DNA of 18,491 nucleotides, taken from contig JAQBPL010000277.1 of the NCBI GenBank assembly GCA_028287545.1, positions 1-18,491 of the forward strand, given 5' to 3'. This DNA comes from Vulcanimicrobiota bacterium (GTDB lineage: Bacteria > Eremiobacterota > Eremiobacteria > Baltobacterales > Baltobacteraceae). The position numbers were made by a program, and so were the translations under genes. Shown here piece by piece: positions 1-8,237 of the stretch. Within the stretch, counting starts at the first letter, position 1, and every line of letters starts with the position of its first letter. The notes beneath the pieces were generated by a model, which worked only from the letters and a program-made list of their open reading frames with translations, was not told where the DNA came from and ran no database searches.

Positions 1-895
1 CGTGACGGTGGGTCAGCAGCAGCGCGAACTCGTCGCCGCCGATGCGCGCGATGAAGTCGTCGGCACCGACCGTCGCGCGCATGCGGTCGGCGACCGCCAT
101 CAGCAGCGCGTCGCCGGCCATGTGGCCCAGCGAATCGTTGATCGACTTGAACTCGTCGAGGTCGACGAAGAGGACGGCGTAGATCTGGTCGGGCCGCGAA
201 CGCGCCGTTTCGAGCGCGGCAGCAAGCCGCTCCTGAAAGAACGTGCGGTTGGGAAGCCCGGTAAGGGAATCGTGCGTCGCTTCGTGCCGCAGCCGCGCCT
301 GGTTCGCCTCGAGCAGCCGGCTGCGTTCGACTTCGGCGCGATGGGCTTGGGCGTTGGCGAGCGCGAGGCCCATCAGGTTGACGAAGAGCTGCAGGCCGCG
401 CAGCGTGTCCCGCGTCGGGATCTTGCCGTCGGCCGGTGTGTCGGGGCTCAGGTACCCGATCATCTCGCCCTCGGAGTCGCGCAGCACCAGGCACAGCGAG
501 TCGCGTTCGTGCCACGCGTCTGCGGCCTCGCGCGGCGAATCGCGATCCGCCTCGCCGGCATAGATCGAGCGTTCCCAGTGGAACTCGCGCTCCGCCGGGA
601 TATAATAGGCGTTTTCGAACACCTCGAAGTGCGGGGCGAGCGCCGAGAGGATGTCCTGCTTGCCGACGCGCTCGTTCTTGTGCGCCTGCACGACGTCGTC
701 GGTGTAGCCCAGCATGACCCGCCGGCTCATCTCGCCGGTCAAGTTGCCGTCGGCCAAGACGATGGTCACGTAGCGGAAGCCGAAGAGGTCAGTAACTCCT
801 CGGGCGATCGACTCCAGCGCAAGGTCAAGCTCACGCAGGCGCAAGATGTCACGCGTGATCTCCAGGACGCGCTCGAACCGACGCTCCACGGACAC
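1..895 (-). CDS. GAF-GGDEF diguanylate cyclase (partial, C-terminus off the window)
   Basis: Predicted to make cyclic di-GMP from two GTP in the cytoplasm. Read on the complement, the protein starts at GTG 895; an in-frame TGA at 898-896 blocks any longer start. The first ~170 residues look like a GAF sensor domain, ending in a run typical of GAF C-termini (LFVNLMGLALANAQAH). A short helical linker leads into a GGDEF domain with HDSLTGLPNR and FVDLDEFKSINDSLGH. The active-site motif RIGGDEFALL is encoded near bases 20-46, so the catalytic loop is intact but the domain's end is missing. The position of the usual inhibitory RxxD site before GGDEF reads GADD, so product inhibition by c-di-GMP may be absent. 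A C-terminal EAL domain beyond the edge cannot be excluded. No strong Shine-Dalgarno is seen. The gene is divergent from the zinc-ribbon gene at 1043. Confidence 0.9.
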   Translation of the reverse strand, partial: MSVERRFERVLEITRDILRLRELDLALESIARGVTDLFGFRYVTIVLADGNLTGEMSRRVMLGYTDDVVQAHKNERVGKQDILSALAPHFEVFENAYYIPAEREFHWERSIYAGEADRDSPREAADAWHERDSLCLVLRDSEGEMIGYLSPDTPADGKIPTRDTLRGLQLFVNLMGLALANAQAHRAEVERSRLLEANQARLRHEATHDSLTGLPNRTFFQERLAAALETARSRPDQIYAVLFVDLDEFKSINDSLGHMAGDALLMAVADRMRATVGADDFIARIGGDEFALLLTHRH

Positions 896-935
896 TCATT
901 GAAGGTATCGGCGCCGAAGCGGCAGGTCCCTAGTT

Positions 936-959
936 GGGTTCGGCCTACCGGCCGAACCC
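936..959. repeat. Perfect inverted repeat between divergent genes
   Basis: GGGTTCGGCC (936-945) and GGCCGAACCC (950-959) form a perfect 10-bp stem with a 4-nt loop. It lies 41 bp before the GTG start of the diguanylate cyclase and 84 bp before the zinc-ribbon gene. No T-run follows on either strand, so a plain intrinsic terminator is unlikely. An operator or an mRNA leader hairpin are possible roles. Confidence 0.6.
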
Positions 960-1001
960 GCGCCGTGCTCGGCTTCGCCTGCGCGGGCCGCTCAGGACCC
1001 A

Positions 1002-1021
1002 AATGCCACCCAGGTGGCATT
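1002..1021. promoter_or_regulatory. 20-bp palindrome, candidate operator
   Basis: AATGCCACC-CA-GGTGGCATT is a perfect 9-bp dyad around a 2-bp centre, 21 bp upstream of the ATG at 1043. The symmetry and tight centre fit a dimeric repressor site better than a terminator, and there is no following U-tract. The position would overlap the promoter or leader of the small zinc-ribbon gene. No regulator gene that obviously matches it lies nearby, so the operator role is inferred. Confidence 0.5.
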
Positions 1022-1042
1022 GTGAGCCGGTAGCGTGAGGGC

Positions 1043-1198
1043 ATGGAAACGTCGTATTGCTGCCCCGACTGCGGCGACGAGCACCGCAACCCCGCCGAAG
1101 CCACCCTCGGCCGCGAGGTCCGCTGCCTCGAGTGTCAGATCGAAATCGACTTGGCCCTGGAATTCAAGGCGCTCCCGATCCCGCAGATCGCCGCGTAG
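1043..1198 (+). CDS. Small zinc-ribbon protein (51 aa)
   Basis: This small protein begins METSYCCPDCGDEHRN and carries two CxxC knuckles: C7-P-D-C10 and C28-x-x-C31, 17 residues apart, followed by a short acidic/hydrophobic tail. That is the layout of a single zinc ribbon, the kind found in small nucleic-acid-binding or adaptor proteins. The weak SD (GAGG at 1037-1040) sits very close to the ATG, but the paired cysteines and strong coding character support a real gene. A palindrome and a hairpin precede it. It converges with the membrane/zinc-ribbon gene that ends at 1232. Specific function unknown. Confidence 0.7.
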   Translation: METSYCCPDCGDEHRNPAEATLGREVRCLECQIEIDLALEFKALPIPQIAA

Positions 1199-1231
1199 GC
1201 CCGTCCACTGCTCAATCTGTGGCGCCGCGGC

Positions 1232-1633
1232 CTACGCTAGCTGAACGCCGCACGACCTGCAGCGCGCAGCGGTATCGCCGATCATCTCCAGTTGCTGGTG
1301 CGTACACGAGATGATTGTCGCGGGCGGTGCAGCCGGCGAGGCGAGATCCCGCTGGCAGAAGCGGCACACGGTCGCCATCGCCGGGATCGTCGATCGGCAA
1401 TGCGGACACGTACGCGAGCCGCCATCGAAGGGCGTATGATGGGTGCCCGCCGCTACGAGCATCGGCGGCGCGTCTACGGTGCAGGCCCACACGAACGAGA
1501 CCACCCAGCCCACCATCGTCCATCCGAGGAAAAGGTTCAGCGCGAAGATCGCGCCGGCATTACGCTTGCCGCGCGCGAGCGCGATGCACGACGGCGCGAA
1601 GTACAGCGCCAGGCAGAGTACGATCAATATCAA
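1232..1633 (-). CDS. Superinfection-immunity-family membrane protein with zinc ribbons
   Basis: The N-terminal ~52 residues have two hydrophobic segments (about 1-20 and 28-50) and the pattern expected of the Superinfection_imm family related to phage T4 Imm: LALYFAPSCIALARGKRN, then ALNLFLGWTMVGWVVSFVWA. T4 Imm blocks DNA entry of superinfecting phage, but many chromosomal members of this family are uncharacterised. The cytoplasmic tail carries C76xxC79 with C90xxC93, then a second set (C110, H112, C125xxC128), giving one or two zinc ribbons. The start is TTG 1633; an in-frame TTG at 1627 is an alternative. The 34-bp gap to the convergent zinc-ribbon gene is short. The domain recognition is firm; a role in phage exclusion is only a possibility. 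Confidence 0.8.
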   Translation of the reverse strand: MILIVLCLALYFAPSCIALARGKRNAGAIFALNLFLGWTMVGWVVSFVWACTVDAPPMLVAAGTHHTPFDGGSRTCPHCRSTIPAMATVCRFCQRDLASPAAPPATIISCTHQQLEMIGDTAARCRSCGVQLA

Positions 1634-1767
1634 CAGCAGCCGCCCGCCTTTTCGCTTGAAAGGCTAGCTTGCTTCGGCGGATCAACCTGCGGCCCTGCGA
1701 TCCGTCCTGGCCGGGGCCTCGGCGTCGGCGTCGACGAAGAGGGGGTCGGGGCGCAATCGGCGGCGGG

Positions 1768-2799
1768 ATGAGGACGATCGTGGACGACCAGCGGATCGCG
1801 GAACGGCGCATCATCTTCGGCCCCGTCGGTGAGGCGATGACGGCGCTCGCGCTGCGCGGCCCCATCGCGCTGCTCGGCACGCCGCGTTCGCTGCGCGGGA
1901 TCGGCGACGCGGCGTTCGGCGGCGCCGAGGTGCATCGCTACGAGGGCGTACGGCTGCACAACCCGCGCGAGACCGTCGATGAGGCCGCTGCGCTGGTCGA
2001 CCGCCGGCGGTGCGCGACCGTCGTCGCGATCGGCAGTTCGAGCGCCACGGACCTCGGCAAGGCCGTCTCGGACGGCCGCGACGTGACGTTGGTCCTCGTC
2101 CCGACGGCGCTGGGCGGCGCGGAGATGTCGCGCGGGTACGGCGTGCTCGAAGGCGATCGCAAGGCGGGCGGCAGGCTCGCGTCGCCGGCTCCGATCGTCG
2201 TATACGACGCAGAAATGCTCGCGACGCTGCCGTCGCGCGAACTCGGCTCGATCGGGATCAACGCGTGGGCGCACGCGATCGAAGCGGCCTACGCGCGCAC
2301 GCGGCATGCGCTCGGAGGCGCGGCCGCGGTCGCCGCCGGACGCGCGCTGCCGCCGCTGCTGATACGCGCGAGCACCGCGCGCGACGCCGCGCTGCATCGC
2401 GAACTCTTCGAGGCCGCGCACCTCGCCGGATTCGCGCTCGACACCCGCTCGATGGGGCTGCACCACGCAATCTGTCACGTGATCGGCGGACTCACCGGAA
2501 TCCCGCACGGGATCGTCAACGCCGTCGTGCTGCCGCACGCGATCCGCGCGAACGCGCGCTTGGCGCCGGATGCCGTTGCGGCGGTGGCCGCGGCGTTCGG
2601 GATCGCGGATCTCGCCGCGGAAGCCGACGCCATCGCAGAGGCCTACGGGCTGCCGCGTTCGTTCCGGGAACTCGGCGCCCCGAGCGATCTCGTCGCGCGC
2701 ACGGTTCCGCGCGTTCTCGAGCAGCGTCTGCTCGACAACAATCCCGTCCGGCCCGACGAGGCCGCCGTCGAGGCGGCCGTTCGCGGGGCATACGGATAG
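1768..2799 (+). CDS. Maleylacetate reductase-like iron-containing alcohol dehydrogenase
   Basis: A 343-residue protein of the iron-type alcohol dehydrogenase superfamily, closest in pattern to maleylacetate reductase. That enzyme reduces maleylacetate to 3-oxoadipate with NAD(P)H in chloroaromatic and hydroxyquinol degradation. The nucleotide-binding loop reads AIGSSSATDLGKAV (residues 88-100), followed by VPTALGGAEMS. The metal/catalytic region contains NAWAHAIEA (166-173) and GLHHAICHVIGG (230-241) with PHG at 246-248. This His-rich layout is typical of the reductase branch. ATG 1768 is preferred because the longer frame back to 1669 adds an Arg-rich, non-homologous stretch. The stop lies 1 nt before the TonB receptor start, so the two are co-transcribed. 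Substrate assignment is by family resemblance only. Confidence 0.8.
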   Translation: MRTIVDDQRIAERRIIFGPVGEAMTALALRGPIALLGTPRSLRGIGDAAFGGAEVHRYEGVRLHNPRETVDEAAALVDRRRCATVVAIGSSSATDLGKAVSDGRDVTLVLVPTALGGAEMSRGYGVLEGDRKAGGRLASPAPIVVYDAEMLATLPSRELGSIGINAWAHAIEAAYARTRHALGGAAAVAAGRALPPLLIRASTARDAALHRELFEAAHLAGFALDTRSMGLHHAICHVIGGLTGIPHGIVNAVVLPHAIRANARLAPDAVAAVAAAFGIADLAAEADAIAEAYGLPRSFRELGAPSDLVARTVPRVLEQRLLDNNPVRPDEAAVEAAVRGAYG

Positions 2800-2800
2800 C

Positions 2801-5524
2801 ATGATCGCTCGCGGTTGGCCGGCCGGGGTCGCACTTGCACTCGGGATGGTGCTGACCGCGTCGCTGACCACGGTTGGTCGGGCGGCCGAAACGACCGGTG
2901 CGCTCGTCGTGCGCGTGCTCGGCGCCAAGGGCGATGCGGTCGCCGCCGCACATGCCGCTGCGATCTCACCCTCGGCCCGGTACGACGCATCGTCGGACGC
3001 GGCGGGGCGCGTCACGTTCGCGGCGATGTCGCCGGACACGTACGCGGTTTCGATCAGCGCCGACCGGTACGATAGCAAACGCATCGACGGCGTCGTCGTG
3101 CCACCCGGCGGGCACCTGGCGCTGACCGTCACCATGACCCCCGCGCTGGTCACGATCGGGCGCGTCTCGACGGGACCGACCGACACCGGCGCGGCCGGGC
3201 GGACGACCGACACCTACACCGTGACGGGCGATCAGGCGCGCGGCCCGGCCGCGGCCAATGCTTCGGGACTCGGTACGTACCTGCGCGGCACCGTGCAAGG
3301 CGCGATCGCGCGTGTGCCCGGCGTGCAGCAGGATCAGTTCGCCAACGCGATCATCCGCGGCGGCAAAGTCGACGACGTCGTCTTCAGCTACGACGCCGTG
3401 CCGCTGCCGCAAGCACTGATCGCGGAGCCCGGCGGCAACGTCATCGGCGCGCAGCTCGCGACGACCGGACTCGGCTACACCTCGGTCACGACCGGCGGCT
3501 TCAGCATCGGCGCCGACGACGCGCTCGGCGGCACGGTCGACCAAACGCCGCTGACGGGAACGTATCCGGCCCGCACGACGGTAACGACCGGCGTCGGACT
3601 CACCCCCGGCGCGCGCACGCTGGAGGTCCAGCGCTTGTGGGCTGCGCCGTCGCTGCGCCAGCGCTATGCGGTCGACGCGTCGATCGGCAGCCAGTCGATC
3701 GCATACGGCGACGGACACACGTTCTATCCCGCCGAAGCGGCAACGTATGGGCTCTCCCTGGCGACGCGCGCGACGTGGTCGGTGTCCGGAAACGCGCACC
3801 TGCAAATCGGCCAGCGCGACGATCTCGAGATCGCCGGGCTCGCCGGCGAAGCGACGTACGATCAGTACGGCACGCCGTTTTCCGGCCAGACGTACGGCCC
3901 GTTCGACGGGAACACCACCCGGTATCCCGGCGAGCCGTCGCCAGACGCCGCGGTGAGCACGCCGACGCGCGTTCGCGGAACCTATGCGATCGAGAAGCTG
4001 CAGCTGCTGCGCTCCTACGACCATTCCTACGCTCGCCTGCGCGTCTACCGGTCGCAGTACGGCGCCGCCACCGACGCGCCGTTCTTCGACGACCTCTCGT
4101 TTCCGAACGGCGTCGTCTCGTACTTCGGCCGTCAGAGCGGCACGCTCACCGGCGCGGGTTTCGATGCGATGAACCTCGCCGGCGCGCGTCATCAGCTCTC
4201 CTACGGCATCGAGCTGCGTCGTCAGACTTCGACGCTCTTCCAGGTCGTGCCGACGCTCGATCAGCTGGTGACGGCCAACCCCGTCTTGACCTCGAAGCTC
4301 GCTTACGCGGCCGACGAATGGACCATCGGCACGCGGTTCCGCGTCCAAGGTGCGTTGCGCTACACCAGCGTACACGTCGCGCCCGGCAGCAATCCTTCGT
4401 ACGACGTGGCCGCGCTCGACCCGCATCTCGCCGCGGTCGTCCGGTTCGGCCAATCGTCGTCGCTGCGCGCAGCCTTCGATCACACGACGGTCGCGCCGAA
4501 ACCGCTCCAAGCGCAGCGCAACGACAGCCGCCAACCCGATGCGCCGTTCGTCGCCCTTTCTCCCGAACGCGGCACCGCGTACGAGCTGGCCTACGAACAC
4601 ACCGGCAACGACCGGCTGCGCGTGACCGTCTTCTCGAAGGAGAACCGCGACCGCATCGACGTCATCCCCGCCGACTTCCGCGCCGCGGCGAGCGCGGGAT
4701 CGAGCCCCGGAACGGGGATCGGCGTTCCGGAGAACGTCGGAAGTCTGCTTGCAAACGGCATCGAAGCGGAGTACGAGCGGGGGCCCTTCTCGTTCTCGTC
4801 GAGCTACGTTCGCGCTCGTTCGTCGAGCGCGTCACAATTCGGGCTAAACGATCTGAACGCGCCCGCGATCGCTGCGAACCATCTCTTTCCGGTGGGATAC
4901 GTCCCGGATCTCACCGCGATCGCGTCGTACCGCGTGAAGGTCGGCGCCGTGATCGTGCGCCCCGCGCTCTCGTGGGAGTCGGGCTACCCGTACGGCAACG
5001 GCCGCAAGGTTTGGGTGTACGATGCGAGCGGCACGCCGGTGCAGACGATCAACGACAACCACGTCAACCCGGGCGCGAACTACTACTTTCTCCGTGATCC
5101 CGGCCAGCCGTACGACGCCGTCACCAACCCAATCGTCGGCAGCCTGGGAACACCGGAAGGCGACGATCCGAACACCTTGCGCAGCGCGCCGCACCTGAAC
5201 GCTTCGGTACACCTCGAAGCGCCGCTCTCGCGCCGCGTGCTGCTCAGCCTCGACGTCACGAACCTCTTCGGCACGAGCACGCCGACGCAGCTGCAGGGCA
5301 ATCCGTACCTCATCGGCCCGCCCGGCTACACCGGCGGCAACGCGGCCTACGCGGCGTGGTACGGCACGAAGTTCAACGGCACGCCGTACGCGCTCGGCAA
5401 CGGTGTGCCGACCAACGACGGCCTCGCGCCGATCGTTCCGTGGACGTACGGCACGGCCGGCTACGTGCCGTCCTCGTATCCCGAGGCCCGGTCGGTCTAC
5501 TTGCAGCTGCGCGTGCAAATCTAG
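2801..5524 (+). CDS. TonB-dependent outer-membrane receptor with N-terminal carboxypeptidase-regulatory-like domain
   Basis: A 907-residue outer-membrane transporter. Residues 1-29 form a Sec signal peptide ending GRAAE. Residues ~32-115 make a carboxypeptidase-regulatory-like beta domain (TTGALVVRVLGAKGDAV ... DTYAVSISADRYDSKRIDGV). A plug domain follows at ~140-260, containing GAIARVPGVQQDQFANAII and RGGKVDDVVFSYDAVPL. The rest is Tyr/Thr/Gly-rich beta-barrel, with a late segment VLLSLDVTNLFGTSTPTQL typical of TonB receptors. The protein ends SVYLQLRVQI, without the usual terminal Phe/Trp. ATG 2801 is chosen because the signal peptide begins there; upstream codons in this frame only shadow the reductase gene. 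Family members import siderophores, vitamins or oligomers using TonB energy. The ligand is unknown, but the upstream reductase suggests an aromatic or organic substrate. Confidence 0.9.
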   Translation: MIARGWPAGVALALGMVLTASLTTVGRAAETTGALVVRVLGAKGDAVAAAHAAAISPSARYDASSDAAGRVTFAAMSPDTYAVSISADRYDSKRIDGVVVPPGGHLALTVTMTPALVTIGRVSTGPTDTGAAGRTTDTYTVTGDQARGPAAANASGLGTYLRGTVQGAIARVPGVQQDQFANAIIRGGKVDDVVFSYDAVPLPQALIAEPGGNVIGAQLATTGLGYTSVTTGGFSIGADDALGGTVDQTPLTGTYPARTTVTTGVGLTPGARTLEVQRLWAAPSLRQRYAVDASIGSQSIAYGDGHTFYPAEAATYGLSLATRATWSVSGNAHLQIGQRDDLEIAGLAGEATYDQYGTPFSGQTYGPFDGNTTRYPGEPSPDAAVSTPTRVRGTYAIEKLQLLRSYDHSYARLRVYRSQYGAATDAPFFDDLSFPNGVVSYFGRQSGTLTGAGFDAMNLAGARHQLSYGIELRRQTSTLFQVVPTLDQLVTANPVLTSKLAYAADEWTIGTRFRVQGALRYTSVHVAPGSNPSYDVAALDPHLAAVVRFGQSSSLRAAFDHTTVAPKPLQAQRNDSRQPDAPFVALSPERGTAYELAYEHTGNDRLRVTVFSKENRDRIDVIPADFRAAASAGSSPGTGIGVPENVGSLLANGIEAEYERGPFSFSSSYVRARSSSASQFGLNDLNAPAIAANHLFPVGYVPDLTAIASYRVKVGAVIVRPALSWESGYPYGNGRKVWVYDASGTPVQTINDNHVNPGANYYFLRDPGQPYDAVTNPIVGSLGTPEGDDPNTLRSAPHLNASVHLEAPLSRRVLLSLDVTNLFGTSTPTQLQGNPYLIGPPGYTGGNAAYAAWYGTKFNGTPYALGNGVPTNDGLAPIVPWTYGTAGYVPSSYPEARSVYLQLRVQI

Positions 5525-5544
5525 GCAGCGAGGAAAGGATCAGC

Positions 5545-6585
5545 GTGCCCTTCCCTTTCGAACTTCCGCTCGAGCCGATGGAAGCGCGGTCCGTCAAGAG
5601 TCTTCCGGATGATACCGGCGGGTGGCTCTACGAGCCGAAGTGGGACGGCTTTCGCTGCATCTGCCTGCGTGACGGCGACGACGTGTACTTGCAGTCGAAA
5701 GCGGGGCAGCCGTTGGCGCGGTATTTTCCGGAGATCGTCGCGGCGGCGCGCGCTCTCGCGCCGGAACGCTTCGTCATCGACGGCGAGCTGGTCGTGCCGG
5801 TCGACGACGCGCTCGACTTCGATCAGCTGCTCGAACGCATCCATCCGGCGGCGAGCCGCGTGAACAAGCTCGCGCGCGAGTATCCCGCCACGTACTTGGT
5901 GTTCGACCTGCTCGCACTCGACGGCACGCTGCTGGCCCATGACAATCTCTCCGTGCGCCGGCCGGCACTCGAAGAGTTCGCCGTCGCGTTCGCCGATCCG
6001 ACGATTCGCCTCTCGACGGCGACACAGAACCGCATGCAGGTCGAAGCGTGGTACGCCCGCGTCGGCGGCGCGCTCGACGGCGTCATCGCGAAGCGGCTCG
6101 ACCAGCCGTATCTCTTCGGCTCGCGCGACGCGATGCACAAAGTGAAGCGGCTCCGCACGGCCGACTGCGTCGTCGGCGGCTTCCGCACGTCGGCCGACGG
6201 AGGCGCGATCGGCTCGCTGCTGCTGGGCTTGTACGACGACGACGGAGCGTTGACGTACGTCGGCTTCACGTCGGGATTCTCCGCCGCGGAGAAGGCGAGC
6301 ATGCTGACGAGCTTCTTGGCGATCAAAACCGACGTGTCGTTCACGAGAAACCCGCCCGGTGGCCCGAGCCGTTGGAACCGCGGCAAGGACACGACGTGGA
6401 CTCCCGTATCGCCCGACGTCGTGCTGGAAGTCGAATTCGACCACGTCAGCGGCGGGCGCTTCCGCCACGGCACGCGCCCGCTGCGCTTCCGGCCCGACAA
6501 AGACCCCACCCAGTGCACGTTCGAGCAGCTGCACCAGCCGAAGGGCACGTCCCCCTTCACGCTCGCCGCCGCCAACGAGGAGTGA
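5545..6585 (+). CDS. ligC: ATP-dependent DNA ligase, LigC type
   Basis: A 346-residue ligase that seals nicks using ATP. The start is GTG 5545, behind a strong AGGAAAGGA (5531-5539). Nucleotidyltransferase motifs are all visible: motif I YEPKWDGFR with catalytic K32, motif III VIDGELVV (78-85), IIIa YLVFDLLALDG (117-127), IV LDGVIAKRLD (177-186), and V MHKVKRLRTADCVVGGF with K199 and K201. The OB-fold follows, with RWNRGKDTTWTPVSPDVVLE and FRHGTRPLRFRPDKDP. Length and motif spacing match stand-alone mycobacterial LigC rather than multidomain LigD. In mycobacteria LigC works with Prim-PolC in gap repair and base excision repair; a matching polymerase is encoded at 8343-9356. It begins 20 nt after the TonB receptor stop and is probably transcribed with it. 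Confidence 0.92.
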   Translation: MPFPFELPLEPMEARSVKSLPDDTGGWLYEPKWDGFRCICLRDGDDVYLQSKAGQPLARYFPEIVAAARALAPERFVIDGELVVPVDDALDFDQLLERIHPAASRVNKLAREYPATYLVFDLLALDGTLLAHDNLSVRRPALEEFAVAFADPTIRLSTATQNRMQVEAWYARVGGALDGVIAKRLDQPYLFGSRDAMHKVKRLRTADCVVGGFRTSADGGAIGSLLLGLYDDDGALTYVGFTSGFSAAEKASMLTSFLAIKTDVSFTRNPPGGPSRWNRGKDTTWTPVSPDVVLEVEFDHVSGGRFRHGTRPLRFRPDKDPTQCTFEQLHQPKGTSPFTLAAANEE

Positions 6586-6713
6586 GCTTGCCGTCTAGCT
6601 GCACTTTGCTACCGTGCCTGTCCGGTCGAATCCGCCGTCGATAATTTCTCCCTCGACAGGAGCAGTGTAGTTCTGATAGCGTCGTTGCTTCGCGGATGCA
6701 GGATGGGAGGAGC

Positions 6714-8237
6714 ATGGCGGAGTCTGTCGCGCTGGCGGTACCAAGAACTGAGACCAGCGAGAAGAAGCTTGCACCCCTAGCGCTCGCCGCGCTCGGCGTC
6801 GTCTTCGGCGATATCGGGACAAGTCCACTGTACGCGTTCTCGCAGTGCTTCTCGCCGCGCAACCCGGCGACACAACTGAACGTCTTAGGCATTCTGTCGC
6901 TGGTCATCTGGGCGCTGATCGTCGTCGTCTGCATCAAGTACATCGCTTTCATGATGCGCGCCGACAATGATGGCGAAGGCGGTATTCTCGCGCTGCTCGC
7001 CCAGGTCGCGCGGAAGCCGAAGACGGAGGGGATGCCGATTGCACTGGGTGCAGTTGCGCTGGTTGCGCTCTTCGGAGCGGCGGCATTGTACGGCGATGGC
7101 GTGATGACGCCTGCGATCTCGGTGATTTCGGCGATGGAAGGGCTAGAGGTCTGGACAGACGGTGCTCAGCCATTTGTCGTCCCAGGGGCGATCGCTCTGC
7201 TCGGCGGACTGTTCTACGCCGCGCACTACCTCGCGCATAATGGACCCTCGAGTCTGCGGATATTCGGTGCGATCGTGCTCTGTGTGACAGGCGCAGAAGC
7301 CCTTTTCGCCGACCTCGCGCACTTTGGGCGCGCTCCGATCGCGCAGGCGTGGTATCTGGCTGCCCTCCCCGCGCTCCTGCTCAATTACCTGGGGCAGGGT
7401 GCGCATACGCTCGCCGCACCGGGGGGCGTCAGCCACTCGTTCTACGCGCTTTTTCCCGGCCCGTTGCTCATCCCGATGGTCGTTCTCTCGAGCGCCGCGA
7501 CCATCGTTGCTTCGCAGGCGCTCATCACCGGCGTCTTTTCGCTCACCCATCAAGGGACGGAGCTTGGCTTATGGCCGCGGACGCGCGAGATCCACACCTC
7601 GCGGATGGAGATCGGGCAGATCTACTTGCCGACCGTCAATGTTCTTCTAGCGATCGGCTGCATCGCCATGGTCGCGACGTTCCGATCCTCGGCAGCGCTC
7701 GCCCTTGCGTACGGCCTCGCCGTGTCCCTCACGATGCTGGCGACGACCATCGCCTACACGACGCTGACGGGTACGCGCTATCGATGGCCGGTGTGGTATA
7801 GGATTCCCGTCATCGCGCTGTTCCTCTCGTGGGACGTGCCGTTCGTCCTTGGAAACCTCTCGAAACTTCCCGACGGTGCGTGGCTGCCGCTGCTCGTCGC
7901 GTGCGCGCTATTCGTCCTCGCGGTGACGTGGGATCGCGGCCGGAGCAGGCTGATCGCGTTCATCCGGAGCAACGGCATGCCCGTTGCCGATTTTGCGATC
8001 GCGGACCACGAGCCGGCGCGCAAAGGAGGTGTCGCGGTGTTCTTATCGGCGGAGTCACGCGACATACCGGGTGCCCTAAGAAACTCGTGGATTCGCGAGC
8101 ATCTCACCTCGGATACGGTGATCCTCCTGACGTTCGTCAATCTTTTACTACTTGGTCGCGCCCACAATCACGACGGACACGTCATCGCGGAGACTTCCGG
8201 TCTGGCAGCGCGTCCTCTACGCGTTCATGTTGCGTAA
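6714..8237 (+). CDS. kup: KUP-family potassium transporter, C-terminal domain truncated and frameshifted
   Basis: A potassium-uptake permease with about twelve membrane segments. The KUP signature GVVFGDIGTSPLYAF lies near the N-terminus, with YGDGVMTPAISVISAMEGLE and SQALITGVFSLTHQGTELG later. ATG 6714 is chosen because GGAGG (6706-6710) lies just before it; an in-frame ATG at 6696 lacks an SD. The frame ends after 507 residues, whereas KUP proteins usually have about 600-650. The membrane part is complete, but the cytoplasmic C-terminal domain is broken. It is normal up to about SDTVILLTFV (near 8134), then continues in a non-homologous frame to the stop at 8237. The expected C-terminal tail is present in the +1 frame (next entry). 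About 70 codons seem to have been lost out of frame. Transport activity is possible but uncertain. Confidence 0.85.
   Translation: MAESVALAVPRTETSEKKLAPLALAALGVVFGDIGTSPLYAFSQCFSPRNPATQLNVLGILSLVIWALIVVVCIKYIAFMMRADNDGEGGILALLAQVARKPKTEGMPIALGAVALVALFGAAALYGDGVMTPAISVISAMEGLEVWTDGAQPFVVPGAIALLGGLFYAAHYLAHNGPSSLRIFGAIVLCVTGAEALFADLAHFGRAPIAQAWYLAALPALLLNYLGQGAHTLAAPGGVSHSFYALFPGPLLIPMVVLSSAATIVASQALITGVFSLTHQGTELGLWPRTREIHTSRMEIGQIYLPTVNVLLAIGCIAMVATFRSSAALALAYGLAVSLTMLATTIAYTTLTGTRYRWPVWYRIPVIALFLSWDVPFVLGNLSKLPDGAWLPLLVACALFVLAVTWDRGRSRLIAFIRSNGMPVADFAIADHEPARKGGVAVFLSAESRDIPGALRNSWIREHLTSDTVILLTFVNLLLLGRAHNHDGHVIAETSGLAARPLRVHVA

Noticed and set aside
2..1033. Plus-strand frame of 343 codons at the left edge
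   Set aside because: Antisense to the diguanylate cyclase, which has clear GAF and GGDEF motifs.
1630..3213. Long minus-strand frame of 527 codons
   Set aside because: Antisense to the dehydrogenase and TonB receptor genes; Arg/Pro/Ala-rich with no domain, typical of a high-GC shadow.
2966..4600. Long minus-strand frame of 544 codons
   Set aside because: Entirely antisense to the TonB receptor, Arg/Val/Gly-rich and without recognisable motifs.
6586..6713. c-di-AMP (ydaO-type) or other riboswitch before kup
   Set aside because: The conserved aptamer blocks are not visible. Only a weak 5-bp hairpin around 6633-6657 (GTCGA/TCGAC) was seen.
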